Shown here: positions 1-8,118 of the stretch, in pieces | How the letters are laid out: the number at the start of each line of letters is the position of its first letter | Numbering within the stretch: the stretch's first letter is position 1 | NCBI GenBank assembly: GCA_035762085.1 | Contig: DASTPT010000107.1 | Location: 1-46,173 of the forward strand | Direction: 5' to 3' | Length of the DNA stretch: 46,173 nt | DNA from: HRBIN12 sp035762085 | GTDB taxonomy: Bacteria > Actinomycetota > UBA4738 > HRBIN12 | The notes under the pieces: model-generated | Databases searched by the model: none | What the model was told of the DNA's origin: nothing | What the model saw: only the letters and a program-made list of their open reading frames with translations | Made by a program: the position numbers and the translations under genes

Positions 1-1759
1 CGATCCCGATGTCGATGACCTGGGCGTCGAAGATCCCCTGGATCCGATCGCCGATGAGGTCGTACATCGCGTGCATCTCGAGGTTCTCGGCGAGCCCTCG
101 CTGCACGTCGGTGATCACCGCGAGCTCGGCGTTGCGCTGCCGCGTTTCCTCGAACAGCCGGGCGTTCTCGAGCGCCACGGACAGGCTCCCGGCGAGGGTC
201 CCGAGCAGGCGGAGGTCAGCCTGACTGAACGCGCGCTCGCGCTCGAGGTTCTGGAGCGAGATCACGCCGGTGGCCCTCCCCGCGACCGCCAGCGGCACCC
301 ATATCGAGCACTTGGGGCGCTCCCCCACGAGCAGCTCGGGTTGCCTGTACTCGGCGAGGAGCTCCGGCGTGATGACGTCGAACCGGAGCGACTCTCGGGT
401 CTCCAGCACGTGCTTGCGGAACCCGATGGGTTCCCTGGGCTCCGCGGTGAGGCGCTCGCCTCTCTCGATGGTGTACGGGAACCGGAGGAGGCCGTCGCCC
501 TCGTCGAGGACGGAGATGCTGACGACCTGGGCCTCGAAGATGTCGCGTAGGCGATCGCCGACGAGGTCGTACATCGCCTGCATCTCGAGGTTCTCGGCGA
601 GGCCCCGCTGGACATCGTTGATCAGCGCGAGCTCGGCGTTGCGCTGGCGGGTCTCTTCGAACAGGCGGGCGTTCTCGAGCGCCACGCTCAGGCTCCCCGC
701 GAGCGTGGACAACAGCCGTACGTCGCCGTCGCTGAACGCGTTCTCGCGATCGAGGTTCTGCAGCGAGATCACGCCGGACGCCCGCTCGCCGACCGCGAGC
801 GGCACGAACACCATCGACTTCGCGGGCTCGCCCTGGAGGACGGCCGGGCTCCCGAGCTCGACGACCCGTTCGGTCGCGCGCTCGTTGATCACGAGCGGCT
901 CTCGGGACTCGAGCACGATCTTCCGCGGCCCAATCAAGGCGATCGGCTCGTCTGGGAACCGCACGCCCCGCTCGATCGTGTAGGGGAAGCGAATCAGGCC
1001 CGCATCCGAGTCGAGGACGCCGATGTCGACCACCTGTGCGTCGAAGATCTGCTGGAGCCGGTCGCCGACGAGGTCGTACATCGCCTGCATCTCGAGGTTC
1101 TCGGCCAGGCCTCGCTGGACGTCGTTGATCAACGCGAGCTCGGCGTTGCGCTGACGGGTCTCCTCGATCGCCCGCGCGCGGCTGAGGGCCGACCCGATGT
1201 GGTTGGCGACGTACGTCAGGAGCTCGAGGTCCTCCTCGGTATGCCGGACCTCCTCGCGGTAGCTCTGCACGACCATCGCCCCGACGATGCGTCCTTCCGC
1301 TCGAAGGGGGACGCCGAGCCAATCGACCCCGGCGACGCCGACACGGTCGATCTCCCCTCGCCGGATGAGGTCTTCCCACAGACCGGCGGTGAGGAACAGC
1401 GGGCGCCCGGTCCGCAGCAGGTACCCGGTGATCCCCCGGGATTGCCCGGTCCCGATCGGTTCCCAGACGTTGGGAGCCGGGATGTCTTCGTCGACCTCGT
1501 CCACGTAGTACGGCCAGTTCATCGCCTGGCGCTCGTCGTCGTACAGCGCGATGTAGAAGTTGCCCGCGTCCATGAGCTCGCCCACGATCCGGTGGATCTC
1601 CGCGTAGAACGCCTGCATGTCCTCGGCGGCGCTCGCGGTCTCGGCGATCCGGTAGAGCGCCCGCTGGACGCTCGCCGCGCGATCCCGTTCAGCCTCGGCC
1701 GCCTCGAGCTCGGCGACCCGTGCCCGGAGCGCTCGGAGCTCGTCCTCGGGCTCGGTCAC
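1..1759 (-). CDS. Tandem GAF-domain signalling protein (C-terminus off window)
   Basis: Read in the frame opened by a GTG at 1759, 586 codons run without a stop to the window edge, so the C-terminal output domain is missing. Residues 1-30 are a charged helix, then a GAF domain (about 35-195) and two further GAF units (about 215-365 and 385-535). Each unit is introduced by a near-identical linker starting RQRNAELA and containing RGLAENLEM; a fourth linker copy starts near residue 537, so at least one more unit lies outside. GAF domains bind small ligands or sense redox or light in cytoplasmic sensors. The GTG overlaps the stop of the receiver-cyclase gene (GTGA), so the two are translationally coupled. 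The missing end could be a histidine kinase, a cyclase or another output; that cannot be told here. Confidence 0.8.
   Translation of the reverse strand, partial: MTEPEDELRALRARVAELEAAEAERDRAASVQRALYRIAETASAAEDMQAFYAEIHRIVGELMDAGNFYIALYDDERQAMNWPYYVDEVDEDIPAPNVWEPIGTGQSRGITGYLLRTGRPLFLTAGLWEDLIRRGEIDRVGVAGVDWLGVPLRAEGRIVGAMVVQSYREEVRHTEEDLELLTYVANHIGSALSRARAIEETRQRNAELALINDVQRGLAENLEMQAMYDLVGDRLQQIFDAQVVDIGVLDSDAGLIRFPYTIERGVRFPDEPIALIGPRKIVLESREPLVINERATERVVELGSPAVLQGEPAKSMVFVPLAVGERASGVISLQNLDRENAFSDGDVRLLSTLAGSLSVALENARLFEETRQRNAELALINDVQRGLAENLEMQAMYDLVGDRLRDIFEAQVVSISVLDEGDGLLRFPYTIERGERLTAEPREPIGFRKHVLETRESLRFDVITPELLAEYRQPELLVGERPKCSIWVPLAVAGRATGVISLQNLERERAFSQADLRLLGTLAGSLSVALENARLFEETRQRNAELAVITDVQRGLAENLEMHAMYDLIGDRIQGIFDAQVIDIGI
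40..1170 (-). repeat. Intragenic repeat, exact 507-bp period (169 codons)
   Basis: The block reading tcgcctgcatctcgaggttc on the plus strand begins at 1081 and 574, and with one change at 67: two steps of exactly 507 bases, in frame. It encodes the GAF inter-domain linker. Nucleotide identity is highest over about 100 bases around each linker and drops in the GAF cores, which suggests duplication with later homogenisation of the linker. Confidence 0.85.
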
Positions 1760-2835
1760 GCCGATCCCTCGCCCGCGATATCGAGAGCCCACAGCGCGAT
1801 GGTCGCGTTGCGCCCACGGACCTCGAACTCGCCGAGCGCCACCGCATCCGGCGGCGGCTCGCGGAGCGCGTCCCTCGTCTGCTGCGAGAACAGCACGGCG
1901 CGGTCGAGCTCCTTGGTCATCGTCTCGATCCGCGAGGCGGTGTTCGTCGTGTCGCCGATCACGGCGTAGTCCAACCGGCGCGGCGAGCCGACGCTCCCAG
2001 ACATCACCGGACCCGAGTTGATCCCGATCCCCATCCGGAGCGGGTGCTCGACGCCGGTGGTGGAGAGCCAGGCGTTGAAGGTGGCGAGCTGCTCGCCGGC
2101 CATCGCGCGAGCCGCCGCGAGGGCCAGTTCGGCGTGCTCGTCGCTGGCGACGGGAGCGCCGAACGCGGCCATGATCCCGTCGCCCATGTAGTCGACGATG
2201 GTGCCGCCGTGGTCGAGCACCGCGTCGGTCATCAGCGTCAGGTACGTGTTGATGGCCTCGATGACCTCGTCCACGGGCCGACCCTCGGTGTAGCTCGTGA
2301 AGCCACGCAGGTCGCCGAACAGGACGGTCCCGGTCAGGAGCTCGGGGCGGATCCGCGCGTCGCCGTCCGTCCTGGCGAGCACCTCATCGACCATCGGCTC
2401 GGGCAGGAACCGCGTGAAGATGTCCCGGACCCGGTCGCGCTCGAGCTCGTGCAGGGCCTTACGGTCGAGCCCGGCGTTGATGCGCGCCCGCAGGATCGCG
2501 GCGTCGAACGGCTTCGGCAGGAAATCGTCCGCCCCCATCTCGAGCGCCCGGATCACGCTCGCGGTGTCGTCGAGCCCCGAGATCATGATCACGGGCAGGT
2601 GCCGAGATGCCTCGTCGGCCTTGATGCGCTCGAGCACACCGAACCCGTCGATCCCCGGCAGGACGATGTCGAGGAGGATCACGTCGGGCGGGTCCTGCGA
2701 GAGCGCCGCGAGGGCTTCTTCGCCGTCGGAGGCTGTCGTGGTGCGAAGCCCTTCGCGCGCGAGCGTGGCCGTCAGGATCCGTCGGTTGAGCGGGTCGTCG
2801 TCGACGACCAGGACGTGACCGACCCGACCATGCAC
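1756..2835 (-). CDS. Response regulator with class III adenylate/guanylate cyclase output
   Basis: A 359-residue protein. Residues 5-122 form a receiver domain with the acidic pocket D12-D14, phosphoacceptor D56 (LLDIVLPGIDG) and K108 (FLPKP). A helical linker (about 122-165) leads to a class III nucleotidyl cyclase domain (about 166-345): metal-binding D175 in FGDLRGFT and D219 in YMGDG, and the transition-state pair N298 and R302 in TTNTASRIE. All catalytic positions I can identify are present, so it should make cAMP or cGMP in response to phosphorylation; the substrate cannot be decided by eye. No kinase is adjacent, though the downstream GAF protein may have a kinase end. The ATG start at 2835 puts the receiver directly at the N-terminus. 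Confidence 0.9.
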   Translation of the reverse strand: MHGRVGHVLVVDDDPLNRRILTATLAREGLRTTTASDGEEALAALSQDPPDVILLDIVLPGIDGFGVLERIKADEASRHLPVIMISGLDDTASVIRALEMGADDFLPKPFDAAILRARINAGLDRKALHELERDRVRDIFTRFLPEPMVDEVLARTDGDARIRPELLTGTVLFGDLRGFTSYTEGRPVDEVIEAINTYLTLMTDAVLDHGGTIVDYMGDGIMAAFGAPVASDEHAELALAAARAMAGEQLATFNAWLSTTGVEHPLRMGIGINSGPVMSGSVGSPRRLDYAVIGDTTNTASRIETMTKELDRAVLFSQQTRDALREPPPDAVALGEFEVRGRNATIALWALDIAGEGSA

Positions 2836-2917
2836 GACGGCCTCACCCTCCTACCCGGGGATGAGCGCCGAGCATACCTGCTTCGGGGCGGAGCGGGTCT
2901 TCGTGGACCGTCCCAGG

Positions 2918-3025
2918 TCAGTGCACGGCCCACACGACGAGGGCGCCGATGATCACGACGGCAGCGAGCAGGTAGAGGAGATCTCCCTTCTTCACCTTGC
3001 CCGGCTGCATCGCGTTGAACCCCAC
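2918..3025 (-). CDS. 35-residue single-pass membrane microprotein
   Basis: A short frame starting with GTG at 3025, immediately after the stop of the upstream gene (3026-3028), and ending TGA at 2918-2920. The peptide has a basic N-terminal segment (KVKKGD) followed by about 19 hydrophobic residues (LLYLLAAVVIIGALVVWAV) and ends in His, so it looks like an N-in membrane anchor. An internal ATG at 3010 would give a 30-residue version. It lies within a run of abutting same-strand genes, 82 bases before the cyclase gene. I recognise no family. Codon use resembles the neighbours, supporting real coding, but conservation is needed to be sure. Confidence 0.6.
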   Translation of the reverse strand: MGFNAMQPGKVKKGDLLYLLAAVVIIGALVVWAVH

Positions 3026-3256
3026 TCATGCCCCCTCGACCGGCTCGGGCAGCCGATAGTACTCGCGCAGCTTCTCCTCCGAGAGCCAGTAGATGTGCTG
3101 GCGAACGGTCGAGGCGTACGTGAGCGCCTCAGCCTCGTCTCGGCACGCCCGGACCGACGCGTCGCGCCCGGCCGGATCCACGATGGCGACGGACCACCCG
3201 TCCTCGCCCCGGCGGACGTCCACGGCGTACCGGTTCGCCTCGATCACGCGGATCAC
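3026..3256 (-). CDS. Small uncharacterised protein (76 residues)
   Basis: The GTG at 3256 overlaps the stop of the upstream gene as GTGA, and the gene ends at 3026 touching the next start, so it is embedded in a tightly coupled run. The predicted protein begins VIRVIEANRYAVDV, has a strand-rich first half (GWSVAIVDPAGRDASVRAC) and a helical, aromatic second half (YASTVRQHIYWLSEEKL, REYYRLPEP). There are no membrane segments and only one cysteine (C38). I do not recognise the family. It could be a small adaptor for the signalling proteins around it. Confidence 0.75.
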   Translation of the reverse strand: MIRVIEANRYAVDVRRGEDGWSVAIVDPAGRDASVRACRDEAEALTYASTVRQHIYWLSEEKLREYYRLPEPVEGA

Positions 3257-3549
3257 CCCCGCGCGCTCCCGTGGCCGTGCAGCCGCTCGAGCCGCTCGAC
3301 GTGCTCCCGCAACGTGGCCAGCACGGAGTCCATGTCGAGCACGAAGTCCGGCTCGAGGTCGGCGACCTTCTCGAGCGCGTTCTCGAGCGTGCTCCCCGCC
3401 TGCTCGGCGTCGCGCAGCGAGTCCACGAGCACCACGGCGTAGTCGGCCTGGAAGGGCTGGCCGTCCCACGGACACTCGCCGCCGTTGCGGAGCACCTGCT
3501 CCACCAGGAACTCCCGCCCGCACCGCCTGCACGTCCCCTTGATCTTCAC
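3253..3549 (-). CDS. Small zinc-ribbon-like protein with helical C-terminus
   Basis: A 98-residue protein from a GTG at 3549 that overlaps the previous stop (GTGA). The N-terminus carries CRRC (C7, C10) and then ECPWDG (C26, D29), which resembles a zinc knuckle in which the fourth ligand would be Asp rather than Cys. Residues about 40-98 are predicted helical and acidic (LRDAEQAGSTLENALEKV, REHVERLERLHGHG), with coiled-coil character. It could bind zinc and dimerise. No exact family is recognised. The position between a receiver-like protein and a small acidic protein suggests a signalling accessory, which is inference from context. Confidence 0.75.
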   Translation of the reverse strand: MKIKGTCRRCGREFLVEQVLRNGGECPWDGQPFQADYAVVLVDSLRDAEQAGSTLENALEKVADLEPDFVLDMDSVLATLREHVERLERLHGHGSARG

Positions 3550-3950
3550 GCGGTCTCCTTCTGTCCCGTCCTCGACACGATCTCGAGCAGGCGGTCCGCC
3601 AGCTCGAACGGGTCGACCGGCCTCACGAACCACGCGTCGGCGCCGGCCCACTCCGCGAGCCAGACGTCCTGGCGTCGCTCCAGCAAGATCAGGATCGCGC
3701 CCGGGTACGGCTCGGGCGCGCCGCGCAGGTCCTTCGCGAGCGAGAACGCGCCGGCGCGCGAGGCGATCTCGTCGGCGACCACGGCGTCGGGGCGCTCGCG
3801 GAATGCGATCGCCAGCCCGCGCTCCCCGTCGGCGGCCTCCAGGAACTCGAGCGGGGCGCCGAGCCGTCGCTCGATCCCCCGGACGGCGAGCGCCATCAAC
3901 TCCCGCGACCCAGGATCGGGGGACACGAGCAGGACCTTCACGGCGCGCAT
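3546..3950 (-). CDS. Degenerate receiver-domain protein (stand-alone)
   Basis: A 134-residue single-domain protein with a CheY-like layout: VKVLLVSPDPGSRELM at the N-terminus, a candidate phosphoacceptor D60 in AVVADE, and a C-terminal WFVRPVDPFELADRL matching the end of receiver domains. Two conserved positions are changed: only one residue of the usual acidic pair is kept (P11-D12), and the invariant Lys before the conserved Pro is Arg (R110). Such changes often give pseudo-receivers working by binding. The ATG at 3950 was chosen because homology begins there; an upstream in-frame ATG at 4001 would add 17 unrelated residues. It is first in the minus-strand run and its stop overlaps the next GTG. 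Confidence 0.8.
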   Translation of the reverse strand: MRAVKVLLVSPDPGSRELMALAVRGIERRLGAPLEFLEAADGERGLAIAFRERPDAVVADEIASRAGAFSLAKDLRGAPEPYPGAILILLERRQDVWLAEWAGADAWFVRPVDPFELADRLLEIVSRTGQKETA

Positions 3951-4045
3951 CCTACCAACGTCCCCGTGCGCGGCAGCGGCGCCGACGCTCGGGCAGCGCA
4001 TCGGGCGTCGGTATCATGGGCCCACCTGGAGCCCGACCGGAGATC

Positions 4046-5224
4046 ATGGCCACGGCGACCTACCTCGATCACGCATCGGCGACGCCGCTCTCGGAGCAGG
4101 CCCGAGAGGCGCTGGTGGCCGCGCTCGACGCCTTCGGCGACCCGATGCGCCTGCACACGCACGGCCAGGCCGCGCGCCGCATCCTGGACGACGCCCGGGC
4201 GCAGATCGCCGAGACCCTGTGCGCGCAGCCGGACGAGATCGTGTTCACCTCGGGAGGGATGGAGTCGGTCGCTCTCGCGATCTGGGGCGGCGTCCGCCCG
4301 GTCCGCGAGATCGGCGAACGCGTCGTGACCAGTCGCGTCGAGCACCCGGCGGTCGGCGGCGTCCTCCACACCCTCGAGACCGACGGCTTCGAGTCCGTCC
4401 TCGTGCCGGTCGACGCCGACGGGCAGGTCGACCTGGATGTCTTCACGTCGGAGGTGCGTCGGCCTGGCACCCTGCTCGCCTCGATCCAGCACGCGAACCA
4501 CGAGACCGGCACGATGCAGCCGATCGCCGAGGCCGCCCGGCTGTGCCGCGAGGCCGGCGTCCTGTTCCACACCGACGCGTGCCAGACCGTCGGCCGCCTG
4601 CCCGTGGACACCTCCGCACTCGAGATCGACCTCCTGTCGCTCTCGGCGCACAAGTTCGGCGGACCGGCCGGCGTCGGCGCGCTGTACGTGCGCCGCGGCG
4701 TACCCATCGCCGCCTACCCCTGCGGGGACGATCGGGAGCGGCGGCGGCGCTCCGGCATGGAGAACGTCCCCGGGGTCGCCGCGATGGCCGCGGCCCTGCG
4801 CGCCGCGATGGCCGACAGCGGCGACCAGGCGGCGCGCCAGTGGTCGCTGACCGACCGCCTCCGTCACGGTCTGGCGCAGATCCCCGGTGTCGACGTCCAC
4901 GGCCACCCCACCCAGCGTGTCCCGCACCTCGTGTGCTTCTCGGTGCCCGAGGTCGACGCGGGCGTCCTGACGATGGCCCTCGACGACCGGGGGTTCCGGA
5001 TCGCAGCCGGCTCGAACTGCTCGGGCGCGCCCGACGAGCCGTCGTCCGTCCTCGAGCACATGGGCGTGCCCGGACGCCCGAGCTTCCGCGTGGGCGTCGG
5101 GCGCGACACGACCGCCCACGACGTCGAGGCGCTGCTCGCGACGCTGCCCGCATTGGTCGAGGAGCTCCATCGCATCGACCGCGCCTCGGCCGAGGCGATG
5201 CAGCGGTACCTCCCCGAGGCCTGA
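4046..5224 (+). CDS. Cysteine desulfurase, NifS/IscS type
   Basis: A 392-residue PLP enzyme that removes sulfur from cysteine to leave alanine and an enzyme persulfide. Visible features: H100 (RVEHPAV), NHETG at 151-155, Schiff-base K203 in SAHKFGGPAG, the motif RSGMEN at 236-240, and catalytic C325 in NCSGAPDEP. The active-site Cys sits in an extended loop, as in group I (NifS/IscS) enzymes and unlike SufS. The ATG at 4046 is preferred to one at 4016 because the latter lies inside a possible -10 element (TATCAT, 4012-4017) and 4046 has a nearby GGAG. No iscU, mnmA or thiI flanks it, so the partner is unknown: tRNA thiolation, korAB cluster supply, or general sulfur delivery. Confidence 0.9.
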   Translation: MATATYLDHASATPLSEQAREALVAALDAFGDPMRLHTHGQAARRILDDARAQIAETLCAQPDEIVFTSGGMESVALAIWGGVRPVREIGERVVTSRVEHPAVGGVLHTLETDGFESVLVPVDADGQVDLDVFTSEVRRPGTLLASIQHANHETGTMQPIAEAARLCREAGVLFHTDACQTVGRLPVDTSALEIDLLSLSAHKFGGPAGVGALYVRRGVPIAAYPCGDDRERRRRSGMENVPGVAAMAAALRAAMADSGDQAARQWSLTDRLRHGLAQIPGVDVHGHPTQRVPHLVCFSVPEVDAGVLTMALDDRGFRIAAGSNCSGAPDEPSSVLEHMGVPGRPSFRVGVGRDTTAHDVEALLATLPALVEELHRIDRASAEAMQRYLPEA

Positions 5225-5227
5225 GCG

Positions 5228-6277
5228 CTACTCGACGGTCCAGACGTCGCCCGAGCGCAGCAGCTTCTCGAGGCTCCCGGGGCCCAGCCGGTCGGTCGCC
5301 GACTGGAGCTGGGCCTGCATCGCCTCGCCGTAGACGGGGCGCTCGATCTCGCGGAACACGCCGATGCATGTCGGCTCGGTCGGCCCATGGCCCGCGGTGT
5401 GCGCGAGCGCGAACGCGAGCGACGGCCGTCCGTGCTCGTCGTGCGTGACGATCCGGTCCTTGAGCGTCTTCTCGACCTCGGTGATCACCAGCCGCCCGTT
5501 CTCGCCCACCGAGATGCACCGGGTCCCCTCGTCGAAGAGGATCGGCTCACCGTGCTGCAGCCGGATCTGGTTGTGGACCCCGTGCTGCCGCTCGCGGAGC
5601 ATGTCGAACGCGCCGTCGTTGAAGACGTTGCAGTTCTGGTAGATCTCGACGAACGCGGCCCCGCGGTGCGCCGCCGCACGTCGGAGGATCTCGGTCAGGT
5701 GCTGGCGGTCGTTGTCGATCGTCCGGGCCACGAAGCTCGCCTCGGCGCCGAGCGCCAGGGCGATGGGGTTGAACGGATGGTCCACGGAGCCGAACGGCGT
5801 CGACTTCGTGACCTTCCCCTCCTCGCTCGTCGGCGAGTACTGTCCCTTCGTCAGCCCGTAGATCTGGTTGTTGAACATCAGGATCCGCAGGTTCACGTTC
5901 CGGCGCAGCGCGTGGATCAGGTGGTTGCCGCCGATCGAGAGCGCATCCCCGTCGCCCGTGACCACCCAGACGTTCAGGTCGGGCCTCGCGGTGGCGATGC
6001 CCGTCGCGATCGCCGGCGCGCGCCCGTGGATCGCGTGCATCCCGTAGGTGTCCATGTAGTACGTGAACCGACCCGAGCACCCGATGCCCGAGACGAACAC
6101 CGTGTCGTCCGGCGCGATCCCGAGCTCGGGCATGAACGACTGGACGGTGGCGAGGATCGCGTAGTCGCCGCACCCGGGGCACCAGCGGACCTCGTTCGCA
6201 CTCGTGAAGTCCTTCTTCGTCAGCGTCCCGACGGCCCCGCCGTCGCCGGTCGTCTGGTCGATCTCTGCGTCGCTCAC
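5228..6277 (-). CDS. korB: 2-oxoacid:ferredoxin oxidoreductase beta subunit
   Basis: A 349-residue subunit of the oxygen-tolerant-type KorAB enzyme, which oxidatively decarboxylates 2-oxoacids (typically 2-oxoglutarate) with CoA and reduces ferredoxin. The TPP site is visible as GDGDALSIGGNH (108-119) with NNQIYGLTKGQYSPT downstream. Four cysteines fit a 4Fe-4S cluster: C33 and C36 (WCPGCGDY), C67 (GCSGR) and C216 (QNCNVFND). The start is a GTG at 6277 overlapping the korA stop (GTGA). The gene ends three bases from the convergent desulfurase stop. Substrate preference between 2-oxoglutarate and pyruvate is not provable from motifs; the SPTSEEG segment is usual in KorB-like proteins. Confidence 0.95.
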   Translation of the reverse strand: MSDAEIDQTTGDGGAVGTLTKKDFTSANEVRWCPGCGDYAILATVQSFMPELGIAPDDTVFVSGIGCSGRFTYYMDTYGMHAIHGRAPAIATGIATARPDLNVWVVTGDGDALSIGGNHLIHALRRNVNLRILMFNNQIYGLTKGQYSPTSEEGKVTKSTPFGSVDHPFNPIALALGAEASFVARTIDNDRQHLTEILRRAAAHRGAAFVEIYQNCNVFNDGAFDMLRERQHGVHNQIRLQHGEPILFDEGTRCISVGENGRLVITEVEKTLKDRIVTHDEHGRPSLAFALAHTAGHGPTEPTCIGVFREIERPVYGEAMQAQLQSATDRLGPGSLEKLLRSGDVWTVE

Positions 6278-8112
6278 TCGTCCATCACCCTCAGCATCTC
6301 GGTCTCGAGCTCCTCCGCGAAGATCGGGACCCCCTGCACCTTCGAGAAGGAGCGCGCGTCCACCAGGTAGCGCGCGCGGATCAGCATCGCGAGCTGGCCG
6401 GTGTTCAACTCGGGGATCAGCACCTTCGGGTACCGGCGCACGACCTCTTCCGTGTTCCGCGGGAACGGATTCAGGTGCATCAGGTGCGCCGTCGCCACCT
6501 TCCGCCCGGCGTTGCGCACGCGCCGCACCCCGGCCTGGATCGTGCCGTACGAAGACCCCCACCCGAGGACGAGCAGCTCGGCGTCGCCGTCCGGGTCGTC
6601 CACCTCGAGCGGCGGGATGTCGTCGGCGATCCGGTCGACCTTGGCCGCTCGCAGGTCCGTCATCCGCTGGTGGTTCTCGGGCTCGTAGCTGATCGCCCCG
6701 GCCTCGTTCTTCTCCAGCCCCCCCACCCGGTGGCGGAGCCCCGGCGTACCGGGGATCGCCCACGGCCGCGCGAGCTTGTCGTCCCGCAGGTACGGCATGA
6801 ACTCCTGTCCCGCGTTCGGACCGGTGGCGAACGCCGGGTCGATCGTCGGCAGGTCGTCGACGTCGGGGATCCGCCACGGCTCGGACGAGTTGCCGAGGAA
6901 CGTGTCCGACAGCACGATCACCGGCGTCCGATACGTGACCGCGATGCGCGCCGCCTCGATCGCCGTCTCGAAGCAGTGCGAGGGCGATCGGGCGGCGACC
7001 ACCGGCATCGGCGACTCGCCGTGCCGTCCGAACAGGGCCTGGAGCAGGTCGGACTGCTCCGTCTTCGTCGGCATCCCGGTCGATGGGCCGGCGCGCTGCA
7101 CGTCGACGATCAGCATCGGCAGCTCGAGCACCACCGCCAGGCCCAGGGTCTCGGCCTTCAGGTCCATCCCTGGTCCGCTCGTGCCGGTGACGCCGAGGCC
7201 GCCGGCGAACGCCGCGCCGAGCGCGATCCCGGCCGCCGCGATCTCGTCCTCCGCCTGCAGGGTGATGACGCCGAAGTTCTTGAGGCGCGACAGCTCGTGA
7301 AGGAGCTCCGACGCCGGTGTGATCGGGTAGCTCGCGTAGAACAGCTGTAGCCCGCTGCGCTCGGCCGCCGCGACCAGTCCCCACGCGAGCGCGGCCGCGC
7401 CCGCGATGTTCCGGTAGACGCCCGGCTCCGCCGGCGCCGGCTTCACCTCGAAGCGCGTCGCGAACAGCTCCGTCGTCTCGCCGAAGTTGTAGCCGGCCTT
7501 GAACGCCGCGACGTTCGCGTCGTAGAGCTGCGGCTTGTCGCCGAACTTGGCGTGGAGCCAGTTGAGGGTGACCTCGACCGGCCGCCCGTACATCCACGAG
7601 ACGAGCCCGAGAGCGAACATGTTCTTCGAGCGCTCGGCCTCCTTCCGCGTGAGGCCGAGCTCCTCGACGGCGCGCACCGTGATCGAGGTCATCGGGACCA
7701 GGTACAGGTGGTAGCCGTCGAGCGACCCGTCCTGCAGCGGGTTCGACGCGTAGCCGGCCTTCTCCAGGTTCCGCTGTGTGAACGAGTCCTCGTTCACGAT
7801 GATCGTGCCGCCCTTCTCGACCAGCTTCAGCTCGGCCTTCAGGGCGGCGGGGTTCATCGCGACCAGCACGTCCGGGTGGTCACCCGGCGTCATGATCTCG
7901 CGCGACGCGAACTGGATCTGGAACGCCGAGACACCGTGGACCGTCCCCGCGGGGGCCCGGATCTCGGCTGGGAAGTCCGGGAGCGTGGCCAGGTCGTTCC
8001 CGAGGACCGCCGTGGCGCTGGTGAACCGGTCTCCCGTCAGCTGCATCCCGTCACCCGAGTCGCCGGCGAACCGGATGACGACGCGTTCCTTCTCCTCTAC
8101 CTGCTTGGACAT
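6274..8112 (-). CDS. korA: 2-oxoacid:ferredoxin oxidoreductase alpha subunit (gamma-alpha fusion)
   Basis: A 612-residue protein combining the gamma domain at the N-terminus (FAGDSGDGMQLTGDRF, about 15-200) with the pyrimidine-binding alpha domain (YPITPASELLHEL, GTSGPGMDLKAET, and a C-terminal transketolase-like domain with LMHLNPFPRNTEEV). This gamma-alpha fusion plus a separate beta subunit is the usual KorAB architecture of actinobacteria. The ATG at 8112 is the only plausible start near the gamma domain. Its Shine-Dalgarno-like GGAGG (8138-8142) lies 25 bases upstream with a hairpin in between (described separately). First gene of the two-gene kor operon. Confidence 0.95.
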   Translation of the reverse strand: MSKQVEEKERVVIRFAGDSGDGMQLTGDRFTSATAVLGNDLATLPDFPAEIRAPAGTVHGVSAFQIQFASREIMTPGDHPDVLVAMNPAALKAELKLVEKGGTIIVNEDSFTQRNLEKAGYASNPLQDGSLDGYHLYLVPMTSITVRAVEELGLTRKEAERSKNMFALGLVSWMYGRPVEVTLNWLHAKFGDKPQLYDANVAAFKAGYNFGETTELFATRFEVKPAPAEPGVYRNIAGAAALAWGLVAAAERSGLQLFYASYPITPASELLHELSRLKNFGVITLQAEDEIAAAGIALGAAFAGGLGVTGTSGPGMDLKAETLGLAVVLELPMLIVDVQRAGPSTGMPTKTEQSDLLQALFGRHGESPMPVVAARSPSHCFETAIEAARIAVTYRTPVIVLSDTFLGNSSEPWRIPDVDDLPTIDPAFATGPNAGQEFMPYLRDDKLARPWAIPGTPGLRHRVGGLEKNEAGAISYEPENHQRMTDLRAAKVDRIADDIPPLEVDDPDGDAELLVLGWGSSYGTIQAGVRRVRNAGRKVATAHLMHLNPFPRNTEEVVRRYPKVLIPELNTGQLAMLIRARYLVDARSFSKVQGVPIFAEELETEMLRVMDE

Positions 8113-8118
8113 CGTGTG

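Noticed and set aside
40..1170. Regularly spaced near-identical blocks considered as CRISPR or a mobile repeat
   Set aside because: The 507-base period is in frame and encodes a GAF linker; units are far too long and coding.
5228..7597. A 789-codon open frame suggesting a korA-korB fusion
   Set aside because: The KorB frame simply stays open upstream in antisense-free GC-rich sequence; the KorA protein is read in another frame and the two genes have a clear GTGA overlap.
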